A stretch of DNA of 64,000 nucleotides, from the NCBI RefSeq assembly GCF_000308835.1, contig NZ_BAGN01000424.1:1-64000 (forward strand). Reading direction: 5' to 3'. Made by a program: the position numbers and the translations under genes. Below the pieces are notes generated by a model. That model did no database searches. It was not told the DNA's origin and was given only the letters and a program-made list of their open reading frames with translations. How positions within the stretch are numbered: the first letter of the stretch is position 1; each line of letters opens with the position of its first letter. This document shows, one piece after another, positions 30,527 through 39,260 of this stretch. The DNA comes from Nocardia vinacea NBRC 16497 (GTDB lineage Bacteria > Actinomycetota > Actinomycetes > Mycobacteriales > Mycobacteriaceae).

Positions 30527-32289
30527 GCGCGCAGTCGGTATCGCGCCATCATGCATTCGTCCTCGTGGTCGATGAGGTGGCAATGCCAGACGTAGCCCTG
30601 CATCATCATGTGGTCGCCGGTGTGGAACATCGCGTCGGGATCGAAGCCCAGCTCGTCGGCGGTGGGGAAGGTGATCGATACTCGCGTGACCATGCCGGCC
30701 GGGCAGGTGACGGTATCTTTGGCGCCGGTTTCCCACGGATGCGGCGGTTCGGGGGCGCCGTTGAGGAATCGGTCCGGCTCTGGCGCCCAGAACGTGCCTA
30801 TCGGAGGCGCCGGATTCGCCGCGAGATATCCGAGGGCATCGAGTGGTTGACGATCGAGGATGCGCATGTGAACCAGGTGCAGGTGCATGGGATGGGAGTC
30901 GGCGGAGACGTTGACGAATTCCCAGATTTCGGTGCTGCCCTGCCGTGGTTCGGGTATCGGATCGTCGTGGTAGCACAGGTTGTTCATGACGTTGGTGAAC
31001 GGTGGCCACGTCGTCACCGGCCGCTGGCTGAGGGTAACGATGCGGCGCCGGTTCGCGGTGCGCACGGGTGGCAGAGCGGGGGACTGTTTCCGCCCGCCTC
31101 GCAGTGTGACCGGCGGTGCGGCGGTGAAGCCTGTGGTTCCGATACCGATGAACCGCATAAGACTGCTGATGGTCTGGGCGCCAATGATTTCGGCTTCGCC
31201 CCGTGGATACTCGTAAGTGTTCATCAACTCGACGGTGTCGCCTGCGCCGAGACCGGTGAAGTCGGCGACGATGTCGAGCCGTTCGCCGGGCGCGATCGCT
31301 GCTTCGTCGATGTACGCGGGTTCATCGAGCAGACCGCTGTCATTGCCGATGACCCAGAACCGGGTCCGGTTGGAGAACGAGACCCGATACTCGCGATAGT
31401 TGGAGGCGTTCAGTACCCGGAACCGGTACATGCCGCGCGCCACCGACAAACGGGGATGGACCACACCGTTGACTGTGATCAGGTCGCCGAACATGCCGCC
31501 TTCCCAGCGGCCCTCTTGAATCCAGCGCACGGTCTTGAAGCGCAGTGAGCCGTCCTCGTTGAAACGGCGGTCGGCGATCGCCAGCGGTATTTCGAACTCG
31601 CCGCTGGGCAGTCCGAGGGTGTTGGCGGCGGTCCCGGTGTCGTACTCGTCGCGCAGCAGATAGAAGGCGGCCAGGCCTGCTACCACGTTCAGGCGGGTGA
31701 TGCCCATTGCGTGGTCGTGGTACCAGAGAGTGGCGGCGTCTTGGCGATTGTGGTGGCGGTAGATTTTCGTTTCGCCGGGGCGGAAGGTGTCTTCGGGGTG
31801 ACCGTCCATGTCCGGCGGGGTGACCGCACCATGCAGGTGCACCGCGACGCGGGGGGCGCCGCGGTCCTGGTCGGTGGTTCCGTCCAGCGCGGTGTCGACC
31901 TCGCTTGCGAACAGATGTGCGCCGAGGGTATTGGTGAAGGTCAGCTCGATCGCCTCGCCGACCTGCGCTTCGACAGTAGGTCCGAGGTAGGGGGCATTGC
32001 CGTACGACCAGGTCGGGGCGACACCGAGATCGCGGTGAAAGCGGTGGGTGCTGGCGCCGACAGTCAGGGTCTGGTTTCCGCGCACGACAGCTGGGACGGG
32101 CAACTCGTCGACGAACGGCTCTACCCTGGGTGAGGGCGGCGCGTCGACGTCGACTGTTGGTTCCGGTTGCGGGACAAGAGGATCCGCCCCTGAGCCCGCT
32201 GCGCGGGTCGCCATCCATCCGCCGGCCGCCGCTGCGGCTGTCGCGGCCAAAAAACGTCGACGTCCCAGGTGGTAGCGCTGGCTGGTCAC
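30523..32289 (-). CDS. Tat-exported multicopper oxidase
   Basis: 588 residues. The Tat signal is GRRRFLAATAAAAAGG. Copper ligands: HLHG and WYHDHAMG in the first cupredoxin domain, HPMHLHLVHM and HCHLIDHEDECMM in the last. The final Met is the axial T1 ligand as in CotA/bilirubin oxidase-type enzymes. The protein should oxidise phenolic or metal substrates outside the membrane with four-electron reduction of O2. It is the first gene of a two-gene unit with 30263-30526. A perfect 15-base palindrome lies 177 bases upstream. Confidence 0.9.
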   Translation of the reverse strand: MTSQRYHLGRRRFLAATAAAAAGGWMATRAAGSGADPLVPQPEPTVDVDAPPSPRVEPFVDELPVPAVVRGNQTLTVGASTHRFHRDLGVAPTWSYGNAPYLGPTVEAQVGEAIELTFTNTLGAHLFASEVDTALDGTTDQDRGAPRVAVHLHGAVTPPDMDGHPEDTFRPGETKIYRHHNRQDAATLWYHDHAMGITRLNVVAGLAAFYLLRDEYDTGTAANTLGLPSGEFEIPLAIADRRFNEDGSLRFKTVRWIQEGRWEGGMFGDLITVNGVVHPRLSVARGMYRFRVLNASNYREYRVSFSNRTRFWVIGNDSGLLDEPAYIDEAAIAPGERLDIVADFTGLGAGDTVELMNTYEYPRGEAEIIGAQTISSLMRFIGIGTTGFTAAPPVTLRGGRKQSPALPPVRTANRRRIVTLSQRPVTTWPPFTNVMNNLCYHDDPIPEPRQGSTEIWEFVNVSADSHPMHLHLVHMRILDRQPLDALGYLAANPAPPIGTFWAPEPDRFLNGAPEPPHPWETGAKDTVTCPAGMVTRVSITFPTADELGFDPDAMFHTGDHMMMQGYVWHCHLIDHEDECMMARYRLRA

Positions 32290-32465
32290 GAAGTCTCCTC
32301 GGTGCGGTGGTGAGCGGCACGGTTGGGCGCCGCGGGACCGGCGACGAGAAACGCGGGCCGGACGAACCGCGACCGGGCGGCGCGGGGAATGAGCACGCAG
32401 GGCGAGCTGGCTTCTCGAACTCGAGCCACGCCGGGGCCCCGGGACTGTGCGCTGACCATAATAAG

Positions 32466-32480
32466 GGTCACAGTGTGACC
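32466..32480. promoter_or_regulatory. Perfect GGTCACAGTGTGACC palindrome in the oxidase upstream region
   Basis: It lies in the 402-base gap 32290-32691. This is the most symmetric instance of the GGTnACAnTGTnACC element found at the mce and hydrolase loci. As there, it is followed on the plus strand by an A/T box and ATG (GTTATCATGG). The short plus-strand frame after it (to 32699) looks like decayed or non-coding sequence. The palindrome could control the oxidase on the minus strand or be left from a lost gene. Confidence 0.6.
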
Positions 32481-32617
32481 GTTATCATGGTCGGTGTCAA
32501 ACCGGGTGCACCCCGGACGTTCGGGGAAGAAGGGGCCGCTGGTCTGAGCTGCGACGGCGCGGACATGGTGCATGCGAGGTGCGGGAGTATGCCGCGGCGG
32601 ACCTCGAGTGCAGAATT

Positions 32618-32654
32618 GGGGACCGAATCCGTTGCCTTATCGGATTCGGTCCCC
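32618..32654. terminator. Perfect 14-bp hairpin downstream of the acyltransferase gene
   Basis: GGGGACCGAATCCG (32618-32631) and CGGATTCGGTCCCC (32641-32654) are perfect arms around a 9-base loop, 38 bases after the acyltransferase stop. It would end the minus-strand transcript. Confidence 0.85.
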
Positions 32655-32691
32655 ATCTCCGTTGTCTACGGACTCATGGCCGTCGAATATT

Positions 32692-34101
32692 TCACGTGAC
32701 GGGTTCGGACCGGGGAGTTGTGAGGGGTACCGGATTTGCCGTCGATGAAGGTGTGGATGACATGGTGGCCGCTGAACTCGCTACGGTTTCTTTCGCTGAT
32801 TCGTCGACTTCTTTTGCGGTATCGGGCGGCGGGGTTGCCTTGGTCTTCTTGCGTGCCCACCGGCGCATGATCGGCTTGTCCACCAGGTGGTAGAGCGCGG
32901 CGGCCAGTGGTAGCTGAATGACGAATGTCAATGCGGTGATGAACAGATAGCCGTGGAAACCCCAGCTGTGCCCGGCGATGAGGTGGCGCTGCAGGAACAG
33001 CTGGACGGGATATCCCACCATGTAGAACGCGAAAGATACGTCGCCCAACCACACTCCGAGCCTGCTGCTGTAAATCCCTTTGATGCCGCGGAGATCGCGC
33101 ACCGCATAGGTCGCGATGAGTGCGGCGAGGGGCAGCATCATCACTATGGAGGTCTTGAACGCCATCGGCACGTAATAGGTCAGGGCGTAGGCCCCGGCGC
33201 AGGCGACCAGCGGCCAGGCGAGGTTGGTGTTGCGCCACATTCCCGATTTCACCAGGCGGCAGAACAAGACGCCGACAAAGAATTCCAGCAGGCGGGTGGG
33301 CGGGAATTGGTAGGACAGCCATGCGCTGGTCGGCATCGTAAATGTTCCTGAACTACCGCCCGACCCGGGCATGTCGGGGGACATGGGCATACCAGGGGGC
33401 GCGGACATGGCGGCCGAATAGTCATAGCCCGACCAGGTTATATCCGGCGATTTCTGCAGGGGTGGATACATCGACGCCATGCTCGAAAGGTCGAAGGCGG
33501 GATAGGCGAAGTAGATTACCAGGTGTATCGCCAGCAGGATTCCGGAGAGGATTCCGATGGTCCACCAGATCGCTCGCCCGCGGATTCGGTTGACGAGTGG
33601 CACCAGGAATGGGAAGAGGAAGTAGAACAGCATTTCGGAGCAGAGGCTCCACGACGGACTGTTCAATTCCGCACTGGTGCCCCAATCCTGCGACCAGGTA
33701 TGGATCAGCAGGAAGTTCGGGATCTGACCGGCCAGTTCGGCGAGTGGGAAACCGAGCAGGACCACTACGATGAGGGCAGTGATCAGATGCGACGGAAAGA
33801 TTTTGAATACCCGTCGCCGAAGAAATGCGCGGATGGTGTCCTTGGCGCTGTCGTACGACCAGTCGATGATGAATCCCGACAACAGGAAGAAGAATGCGAC
33901 GCCGGTTGCGCCGAGTTGCAGCGGGATGACGTCCGACAGCTTTTTCGAGGCGTCCGAGGCCGAGAACGGATATATTTGGACCAGGAATCCCGAGTGCAAG
34001 AGAAATACCGCGAAGGCGGCAATAAATCTCAACCCGGTAAGGGAAGGTAGCGCGGGTAAACGGCCTTTCGTGGAAGCTATTTCCACAGCGGGTGCAGACA
34101 T
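32692..34101 (-). CDS. Acyltransferase-3 family membrane protein (OafA-like)
   Basis: 469 residues with about ten membrane segments. R25 and H36 in GLRFIAAFAVFLLHSGF show the family's R-x10-H catalytic pattern, and FFFLLSGFIIDWSY and FLRRRVFKIFPSHL are typical. The family transfers acyl groups to sugars, peptidoglycan or lipids at the membrane. A Met/Pro/Ser-rich loop (SAPPGMPMSPDMPGSGG) interrupts the core, and an unusual 70-residue Ser/Thr/Lys-rich C-terminal tail follows. It is a single-gene unit ended by the hairpin at 32618. Confidence 0.9.
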   Translation of the reverse strand: MSAPAVEIASTKGRLPALPSLTGLRFIAAFAVFLLHSGFLVQIYPFSASDASKKLSDVIPLQLGATGVAFFFLLSGFIIDWSYDSAKDTIRAFLRRRVFKIFPSHLITALIVVVLLGFPLAELAGQIPNFLLIHTWSQDWGTSAELNSPSWSLCSEMLFYFLFPFLVPLVNRIRGRAIWWTIGILSGILLAIHLVIYFAYPAFDLSSMASMYPPLQKSPDITWSGYDYSAAMSAPPGMPMSPDMPGSGGSSGTFTMPTSAWLSYQFPPTRLLEFFVGVLFCRLVKSGMWRNTNLAWPLVACAGAYALTYYVPMAFKTSIVMMLPLAALIATYAVRDLRGIKGIYSSRLGVWLGDVSFAFYMVGYPVQLFLQRHLIAGHSWGFHGYLFITALTFVIQLPLAAALYHLVDKPIMRRWARKKTKATPPPDTAKEVDESAKETVASSAATMSSTPSSTANPVPLTTPRSEPVT

Positions 34102-34249
34102 GGAAAGGTAACCACCTCTCGGGCGGGAATGAAGTCGGTGAAATGTGGTGACACGTCGATTCGCCGTTGAGTGAAGTCCGGCTCGGTGTCCGTTCCCAGC
34201 CTAAGTCAAACTTGCATACCTCGGCAAGTTTGCACAACCTGGCAGAATT

Positions 34250-34858
34250 CTAAGAATCTGCTCCGGGTTGGTTCAGCGCAGGTCGCAGGCGCTCGAACGC
34301 CTCGCGCAGCAGTTCCTCGAAGTCGCGCCCGGATCCCTTGTCCGCCAACGCTACTGCGGCTTCGACCGCCGCCTCCGAAGCCGCGACAACGAGCATCGGA
34401 TACAGATCGGTGGCGGCGTCGGTGCCGGTTCGCCGCGCGACGACCTGCGCCAGCCGCTGCTTATCATCCATGCGGGCGAGGGTGTACCTGGCCATCATGG
34501 CGGGCGTCGATTCGACGGTCCGAATCATGGCGGTGACTCCATCGATGCCACCGGGTACCGCTTCGAACATTTCGAGAGTGACGGCCAGCAGCGCGTCCCA
34601 CACACCCTCCTGGGCGGGCCGGGTGGCCAGTGCCGAGACCATGTCGTCGAAGCTGCTGCGGACAGCGTGCTCGACGGCTGCTTCCTTGCTCGTGAAGTAG
34701 TTGTGAAAGGTGCGGACCGAGACGTCGGCGGCTTCGGCGATAGCGTCGATCGTGACCTTGTCCAGGCCGATCTCGTTGGTCAGTGCCGCGGCGGCCTGGG
34801 CGATCGCGGTGCGGGTGGCCGCCTTCTTCCGTTCCCGCAACCCCGGTCGTGTACTCAT
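34250..34858 (-). CDS. TetR-family regulator divergent from mmpL
   Basis: 202 residues. Helix-turn-helix RTAIAQAAAALTNEIGL, TIDAIAEAADVSVRTFHNYF. The C-terminal domain is short and alpha-helical (SEAAVEAAVALADKGSGRDF). GGGAGAA before ATG 34858. It is divergent from the mmpL gene with a palindrome in the 158-base gap, the usual arrangement for a local efflux repressor. Confidence 0.85.
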   Translation of the reverse strand: MSTRPGLRERKKAATRTAIAQAAAALTNEIGLDKVTIDAIAEAADVSVRTFHNYFTSKEAAVEHAVRSSFDDMVSALATRPAQEGVWDALLAVTLEMFEAVPGGIDGVTAMIRTVESTPAMMARYTLARMDDKQRLAQVVARRTGTDAATDLYPMLVVAASEAAVEAAVALADKGSGRDFEELLREAFERLRPALNQPGADS

Positions 34859-34938
34859 TTCTCCCAGCTTAAGGCCGTTGCCAGGCGCTCGGATGCACGG
34901 TGCGCGATCCCGCGTGGCGAGTTCTGTCCAACACAGTT

Positions 34939-34956
34939 GTACTGCATATGTGGTAC
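34939..34956. promoter_or_regulatory. Palindromic operator between TetR and mmpL
   Basis: GTAC-N2-CATATG-N2-GTAC (34939-34956) is symmetric at 14 of 18 positions and centred in the divergent intergenic region. Probable TetR binding site. Confidence 0.55.
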
Positions 34957-35016
34957 TGCCAATAGCCTGCATGTGCACGATGACGACTACGGATCCGCTC
35001 GGCGACGATCGACGTC

Positions 35017-37195
35017 GTGGCTGAATTCCTCTACCGACTGGGTCGGTTCTGCTTCGAGAAGCGGCGTATGGTCGTGCTGCTCTGGGTGGGTTTGCTGGCC
35101 GCGCTGGTGTTCGGCGCGGCAAGAGCACCCGAGGCGGCCGAGCGAGATGTCGATGCCCGGCACGGAATCGCAGCAGGCGTTCGACCTGCTCGATCAGCGC
35201 TTCCCCGGGGGCAAATCCGACGCCGCCGACGCACGCATCGTTTTCGTGGCGCCGCAGGGTCAGCAGATCACTGCCGCCGGGAACCAGGCCGCGGTCGAGA
35301 AGGTTGTGGCCGATGTCGCGCATGGTCCTCAGGTAGCCAACGTGCTCAACCCCTTCCAAGTACGTGCGATCAGTAAGGACGGTACGACCGCTTACGCCAC
35401 TGTCACCTACGACGCCGGGAGCGCGAACATCACCGACGCGACGAAAGCGGCCTTGGAGGACGCGGTCGAGCAGGGTCGGGCGACCGGGCTCACCGTCGAG
35501 TTCGGCGGCACCGTCCTGCAGGCGACACCCGAGGCGGGTGCGACCGAGCTGATCGGCGTCGCCATTGCCGCGGTCGTGCTGCTCATCACCTTCGGATCCC
35601 TTGCGGCGGCAGGGCTTCCGCTGGTCACAGCGCTGATTGGAATCGGCGTCGGGGTGGCCGCCATCGGGGCGATCGGTTTGTCGTCGACGACCTCGATTCT
35701 CGCCATGATGCTCGGGCTCGCGGTCGGCATCGACTACGCGCTATTCGTCGTCTCGCGGTATCTGGCCGAACGAAAGGCCGGACGAACTGCCGGGGAGGCC
35801 GCCGGGCATGCTGTGGGCACGGCGGGTTCGGCGGTCATTTTCGCCGGCCTGACCGTCGTCGTCGCACTGGCGGGACTGTCGGTGGTCGGCCTGCCCGCGC
35901 TGACCACCATGGGTTTGGCCGCGGCGGGCACTGTGCTGGTTGCGGTCGTGATCGCGTTGACATTGCTGCCCGCGCTGCTCGGGTTCTTCCCGAACGCCGT
36001 TCTGCCGCGCCGACTCCGCGAGGGCGATCGCGCGCCGGACGAGGCCCGAAACACCGAGGACAGCATGGGAACTCGCTGGGCGAGGTTTGTTGTGCGCCGA
36101 CCGATCCCGGTCCTGTTGCTCGCGGTGATCGGTCTCGGGGTTGTGGCCATTCCGGTCAAGGATCTGGCGCTCGGCATGCCGAGTGATGCGTCGCAGCCGA
36201 CCTCGACCACGCAGCGCCGTGCTTATGACGCGCTCGCCGCGGGTTTCGGTGCCGGCGCCAACGGGCCCCTCACCATCGTGGTGGACGCGCAGGGCGCGCC
36301 CGATCCGAAAGCCGTTGTGGCACAAGCTGAAAAGGTGATCTCTGCGACCGAAGGTGTTGTGTCGGTAACCGCTGGGATGTTCAATCAGGCCGGTGACACC
36401 GCCGTGATCACCGCGGTGCCGCAGGCCGGACCGACCGCCGCCGAGACCAAGGACCTCGTACAAACCCTGCGCGACGAAGCGGGTGAACTGCGCACGGCAA
36501 CCGGGGCGAAAATGCTGGTCACCGGAACGACCGCGCTGAATATCGACATGTCGCAGACGCTGTCCGATGCGTTGGTGCCTTATCTGGCGGTGGTGGTCGG
36601 ATTGGCGATTCTGTTGCTGATGGTCGTCTTCCGGTCCGTGCTGGTTCCGCTCAAGGCGGCCTTGGGCTTCCTGCTGTCGATATGCGCATCACTGGGCGTG
36701 ATCGTCGCAGTGTTCCAATGGGGTTGGCTCGCCGACCTGCTCGGGGTCCAGCAGACCGGACCTGTCATGAGCATGATGCCGATCTTCCTCATCGGCGTGG
36801 TGTTCGGCCTTGCCATGGACTACGAGGTCTTCCTCGTGACCAGAATGCGCGAGGCATATGTGCACGGCGAGTCGGCGACCGAGTCGATCGTTACCGGATT
36901 CCGGCACAGCGCAAGGGTTGTCGTCGCCGCGGCGACCATCATGATCGCCGTCTTCTCGGGCTTCGTCGGGGTGAGTGAGTCGATGATCAAGATGATGGGT
37001 GTCGGCCTCGCCGCTGCGGTCGTCTTCGACGCGTTCATCGTGCGGATGACCATCGTCCCGGCCGTGCTGGCACTGCTCGGCGACAAGGCGTGGTGGCTGC
37101 CGCGTCGGCTGCAGCAGATCTTGCCGAACGTGGATGTCGAGGGCGAGCGCTTACGTCATCTCGATGTGCCCGAATTGGCCCCCACCCGCGTTTGA
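35017..37195 (+). pseudogene. MmpL-type RND transporter gene with an apparent frameshift near codon 45
   Basis: From GTG 35017 the frame gives MAEFLYRLGRFCFEKRRMVV and LLWVGLLAALVFGAA, the expected N-terminal helix. At about 35140-35160 the family sequence moves to the next frame: MPGTESQQAFDLLDQRFPGG and on without interruption to 37195. The rest is complete: two sets of membrane helices, two periplasmic domains, GIDYALFVVSRYLAERKAG and AMDYEVFLVTRMREAY (family Asp-Tyr motifs). The class moves lipids or small amphiphiles using proton flow. One extra or missing base would restore a protein of about 725 residues, so this is a recent mutation, a sequence error or, less likely, programmed frameshifting. 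Confidence 0.75.
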
Positions 37196-37207
37196 GCTGC
37201 CCGGCGA

Positions 37208-37237
37208 GCGGTAGGCCACTGCCGGGTGGCCTACCGC
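37208..37237 (+). terminator. Hairpin after mmpL
   Basis: GCGGTAGGCCAC (37208-37219) pairs perfectly with GTGGCCTACCGC (37226-37237) around a 6-base loop, 12 bases after the mmpL stop. It separates mmpL from the two-component genes. Confidence 0.85.
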
Positions 37238-37306
37238 GTTCGCCTGGTTCAGTGGATTACCTTCGACACGACAAGAGAGCCGATCTCGCGAGACCGAGGG
37301 AAGTTG

Positions 37307-38497
37307 ATGCAGCGCAATTTCCGCATCGTCGACGTGGCGCTCGCCAGTGCGTTGTTCGGGTTTACCCTCTTCGCGAGCACGCTGGACGCCGAGAGCGGCC
37401 CTCCGGAGATCGTCCGGCCCGTGTCTGCGGCCGCCGCCGCGTTCGCCGCCGTCGCGGTTATCGCCTTGCTGTGGCACCGCGGCTACCCGCGCAGTGTGCT
37501 GGCGGTGACGACAGTCTGCGGTGTCGTTATGGGCGCAATGGGATCCGGAGTCTCGGGAATGCTGGTGGGACCTGCCCTGGTCGCAGCGCATTCCGTCGGT
37601 TCGCGACAGGATCGCCGCTGGATCCAGCCATATCTGCTGGCATCCGGCGTCGTGCTGATGGCTGCGGCAATCGTGCTGAGTCCCGAATCGCTTTTCACCC
37701 CCGGCAAGATCAGCCTCTTCGCCGGATTCATGTTGGCCGGCGCGTTCGCCGACGCGACACGGAGCCGACACAACTATCTCGCTGCCATGCAGGCGAGAGC
37801 GGAACTGGCCGAACGCACCCGCGAGGAGGAGGCACGCCACCGTGTCGCCGAAGAGCGAGTCCGCATCGCCCGGGAGTTGCACGATATCGTCGCCCATCAT
37901 ATGGCACTAGCCCACGCCCAGGCATCCACCGCCGCCTACCTGCTGCGCACCAAACCCGAACAGGCACAACAGATGCTGGATCAGCTGGCCGACATCACCT
38001 CCTCGGCACTGCGAGAACTCAAAGCGACAGTCGGGTTGCTGCGCCGGGCGAACGATCCGGAAACCCTTCTGGAACCGACCCCGGGATTGTCCCGTCTCCC
38101 GGAACTGCTGGCCTCCTTCGAGCCCCTGGGACTTCAGATTTCGATATCGGTGACGGGGGAGCCGGAGCCGCTGTCACCCGGGGTCGACTTGACGGCCTAC
38201 CGCATTGTGCAGGAGGCGCTCACCAACGTCACAAAACATGCCGGGACAGCCTCGGCGTCGGTCCGTCTGGACTACTCCCGGTCGCTGCTGACGATCAGCA
38301 TTTCCGACAACGGTCACGGCTCCGAGAAGGCGGGCGAGCCCGGCTACGGTCTGATCGGCATGAACGAACGGGCCATCTCCGTCGGCGGTGAACTTTCCGC
38401 CGGATTCCGACCAGGCGGCGGCTTCGAAGTATCCACGAAACTACCCCTGGAACCGCGTACCGACGGCCACGACGAGAAGGACACCGAGCAGCGATGA
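37307..38497 (+). CDS. Sensor histidine kinase (HisKA_3, NarX/LiaS-like)
   Basis: 396 residues. Five or six N-terminal membrane segments (about 10-160) form the sensor; there is no large extracytoplasmic domain. The phospho-acceptor is H192 in RIARELHDIVAHHM, the HisKA_3 motif. The ATPase domain has QEALTNVTKHAG (N box) and ISDNGHG (G1) with GYGLIGMNERA. GAGGGA before ATG 37307; its stop overlaps the regulator ATG. Compact intramembrane-sensing kinases of this kind often respond to cell-envelope stress, which would fit the neighbouring MmpL gene, but no direct link is visible. Confidence 0.9.
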   Translation: MQRNFRIVDVALASALFGFTLFASTLDAESGPPEIVRPVSAAAAAFAAVAVIALLWHRGYPRSVLAVTTVCGVVMGAMGSGVSGMLVGPALVAAHSVGSRQDRRWIQPYLLASGVVLMAAAIVLSPESLFTPGKISLFAGFMLAGAFADATRSRHNYLAAMQARAELAERTREEEARHRVAEERVRIARELHDIVAHHMALAHAQASTAAYLLRTKPEQAQQMLDQLADITSSALRELKATVGLLRRANDPETLLEPTPGLSRLPELLASFEPLGLQISISVTGEPEPLSPGVDLTAYRIVQEALTNVTKHAGTASASVRLDYSRSLLTISISDNGHGSEKAGEPGYGLIGMNERAISVGGELSAGFRPGGGFEVSTKLPLEPRTDGHDEKDTEQR

Positions 38498-39162
38498 CCA
38501 TCCGCGTCGTGATCGTCGACGATCAAGCCCTGCTGGTCGGAACCTTCCGGATGCTGATCGACTCCACCGACGACATGGAGGTGGTCGGCGTCGCGGGAAC
38601 CGGCAGACAGGCCCTGGAAGTCGTACGAGCCACGAAACCCGATGTCGCACTGATGGATATCCGCATGCCCGAACTCGACGGACTCGCCGCCACCCAGGAG
38701 ATCTGCCGCGACGAGTCCCTGGCCACGCGCATCCTCATCCTCACCACCTTCGAACTCGACGAGTACGTCGCGCGAGCCCTGCGCGCCGGTGCCGGCGGCT
38801 TCCTCGGCAAAGATGTCGGACCGCAGGAACTGCTCAGCGCCATCCGCACGATCGCCGCCGGAGACACCCTGCTCTCCCCAACTGCTACGAGGGCTCTCAT
38901 CGCCCGTTTCCTCGCGTACCCGGCACCGCAAACCGCACCCGCCGAATCTCTCGAGGTGCTCACCGCGCGCGAACGCGAGGTCGTCGTGCATGTGGCGCAC
39001 GGATTGTCCAACGAGGAGATCGCCGAGCGAATGTATGTGAGCCCGTTGACTATTCGCACCCACGTTCAGCGTGCCATGACGAAACTCGGCGCTCGGCATC
39101 GCGCACAACTCGTGGTCATCGCATTCCAGACAGGTCTGGTAGGCGTCGAGCCACGGGGCTGA
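38494..39162 (+). CDS. NarL/LuxR-type response regulator
   Basis: 222 residues. Receiver domain with D9-D10 (VIVDDQ), phospho-site D55 (ALMDIRMPELDG), and K in GKDVGPQE. The C-terminal GerE helix-turn-helix is LTAREREVVVHVAHGLSNEE, IAERMYVSPLTIRTHVQRAM. ATG 38494 overlaps the kinase stop (ATGA), so the pair is co-translated and cognate. Target promoters are not evident. Confidence 0.92.
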   Translation: MTIRVVIVDDQALLVGTFRMLIDSTDDMEVVGVAGTGRQALEVVRATKPDVALMDIRMPELDGLAATQEICRDESLATRILILTTFELDEYVARALRAGAGGFLGKDVGPQELLSAIRTIAAGDTLLSPTATRALIARFLAYPAPQTAPAESLEVLTAREREVVVHVAHGLSNEEIAERMYVSPLTIRTHVQRAMTKLGARHRAQLVVIAFQTGLVGVEPRG

Positions 39163-39206
39163 GGTCTGATCGCCTCGTACCTGAGGTGGAGAGCGCCGCA
39201 TAATAT

Positions 39207-39220
39207 TGACGAAATCGTCA
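39207..39220. promoter_or_regulatory. TGACGAAATCGTCA palindrome before the PucR-type gene
   Basis: A perfect 6-2-6 palindrome 40 bases before the regulator start, preceded by CATAAT. The same element (TGACGATGTCGTCA) lies before the DoxX/P450/ferredoxin operon at 16806. Probable autoregulatory site. Confidence 0.6.
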
Positions 39221-39260
39221 TCAACGGTCGGTCTGTGGATCCAGGGAGGAGCGTGTGCCG

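Noticed and set aside
32487..32699. Plus-strand frame starting at the ATG after the GGTCACAGTGTGACC element
   Set aside because: It runs through the perfect terminator hairpin and shows no family or ribosome site; probably non-coding or decayed.
34268..35016. 975-codon plus-strand frame that appears to extend mmpL far upstream
   Set aside because: The first 250 codons are antisense to the TetR gene at 34250-34858; the true mmpL start is GTG 35017 in another frame.
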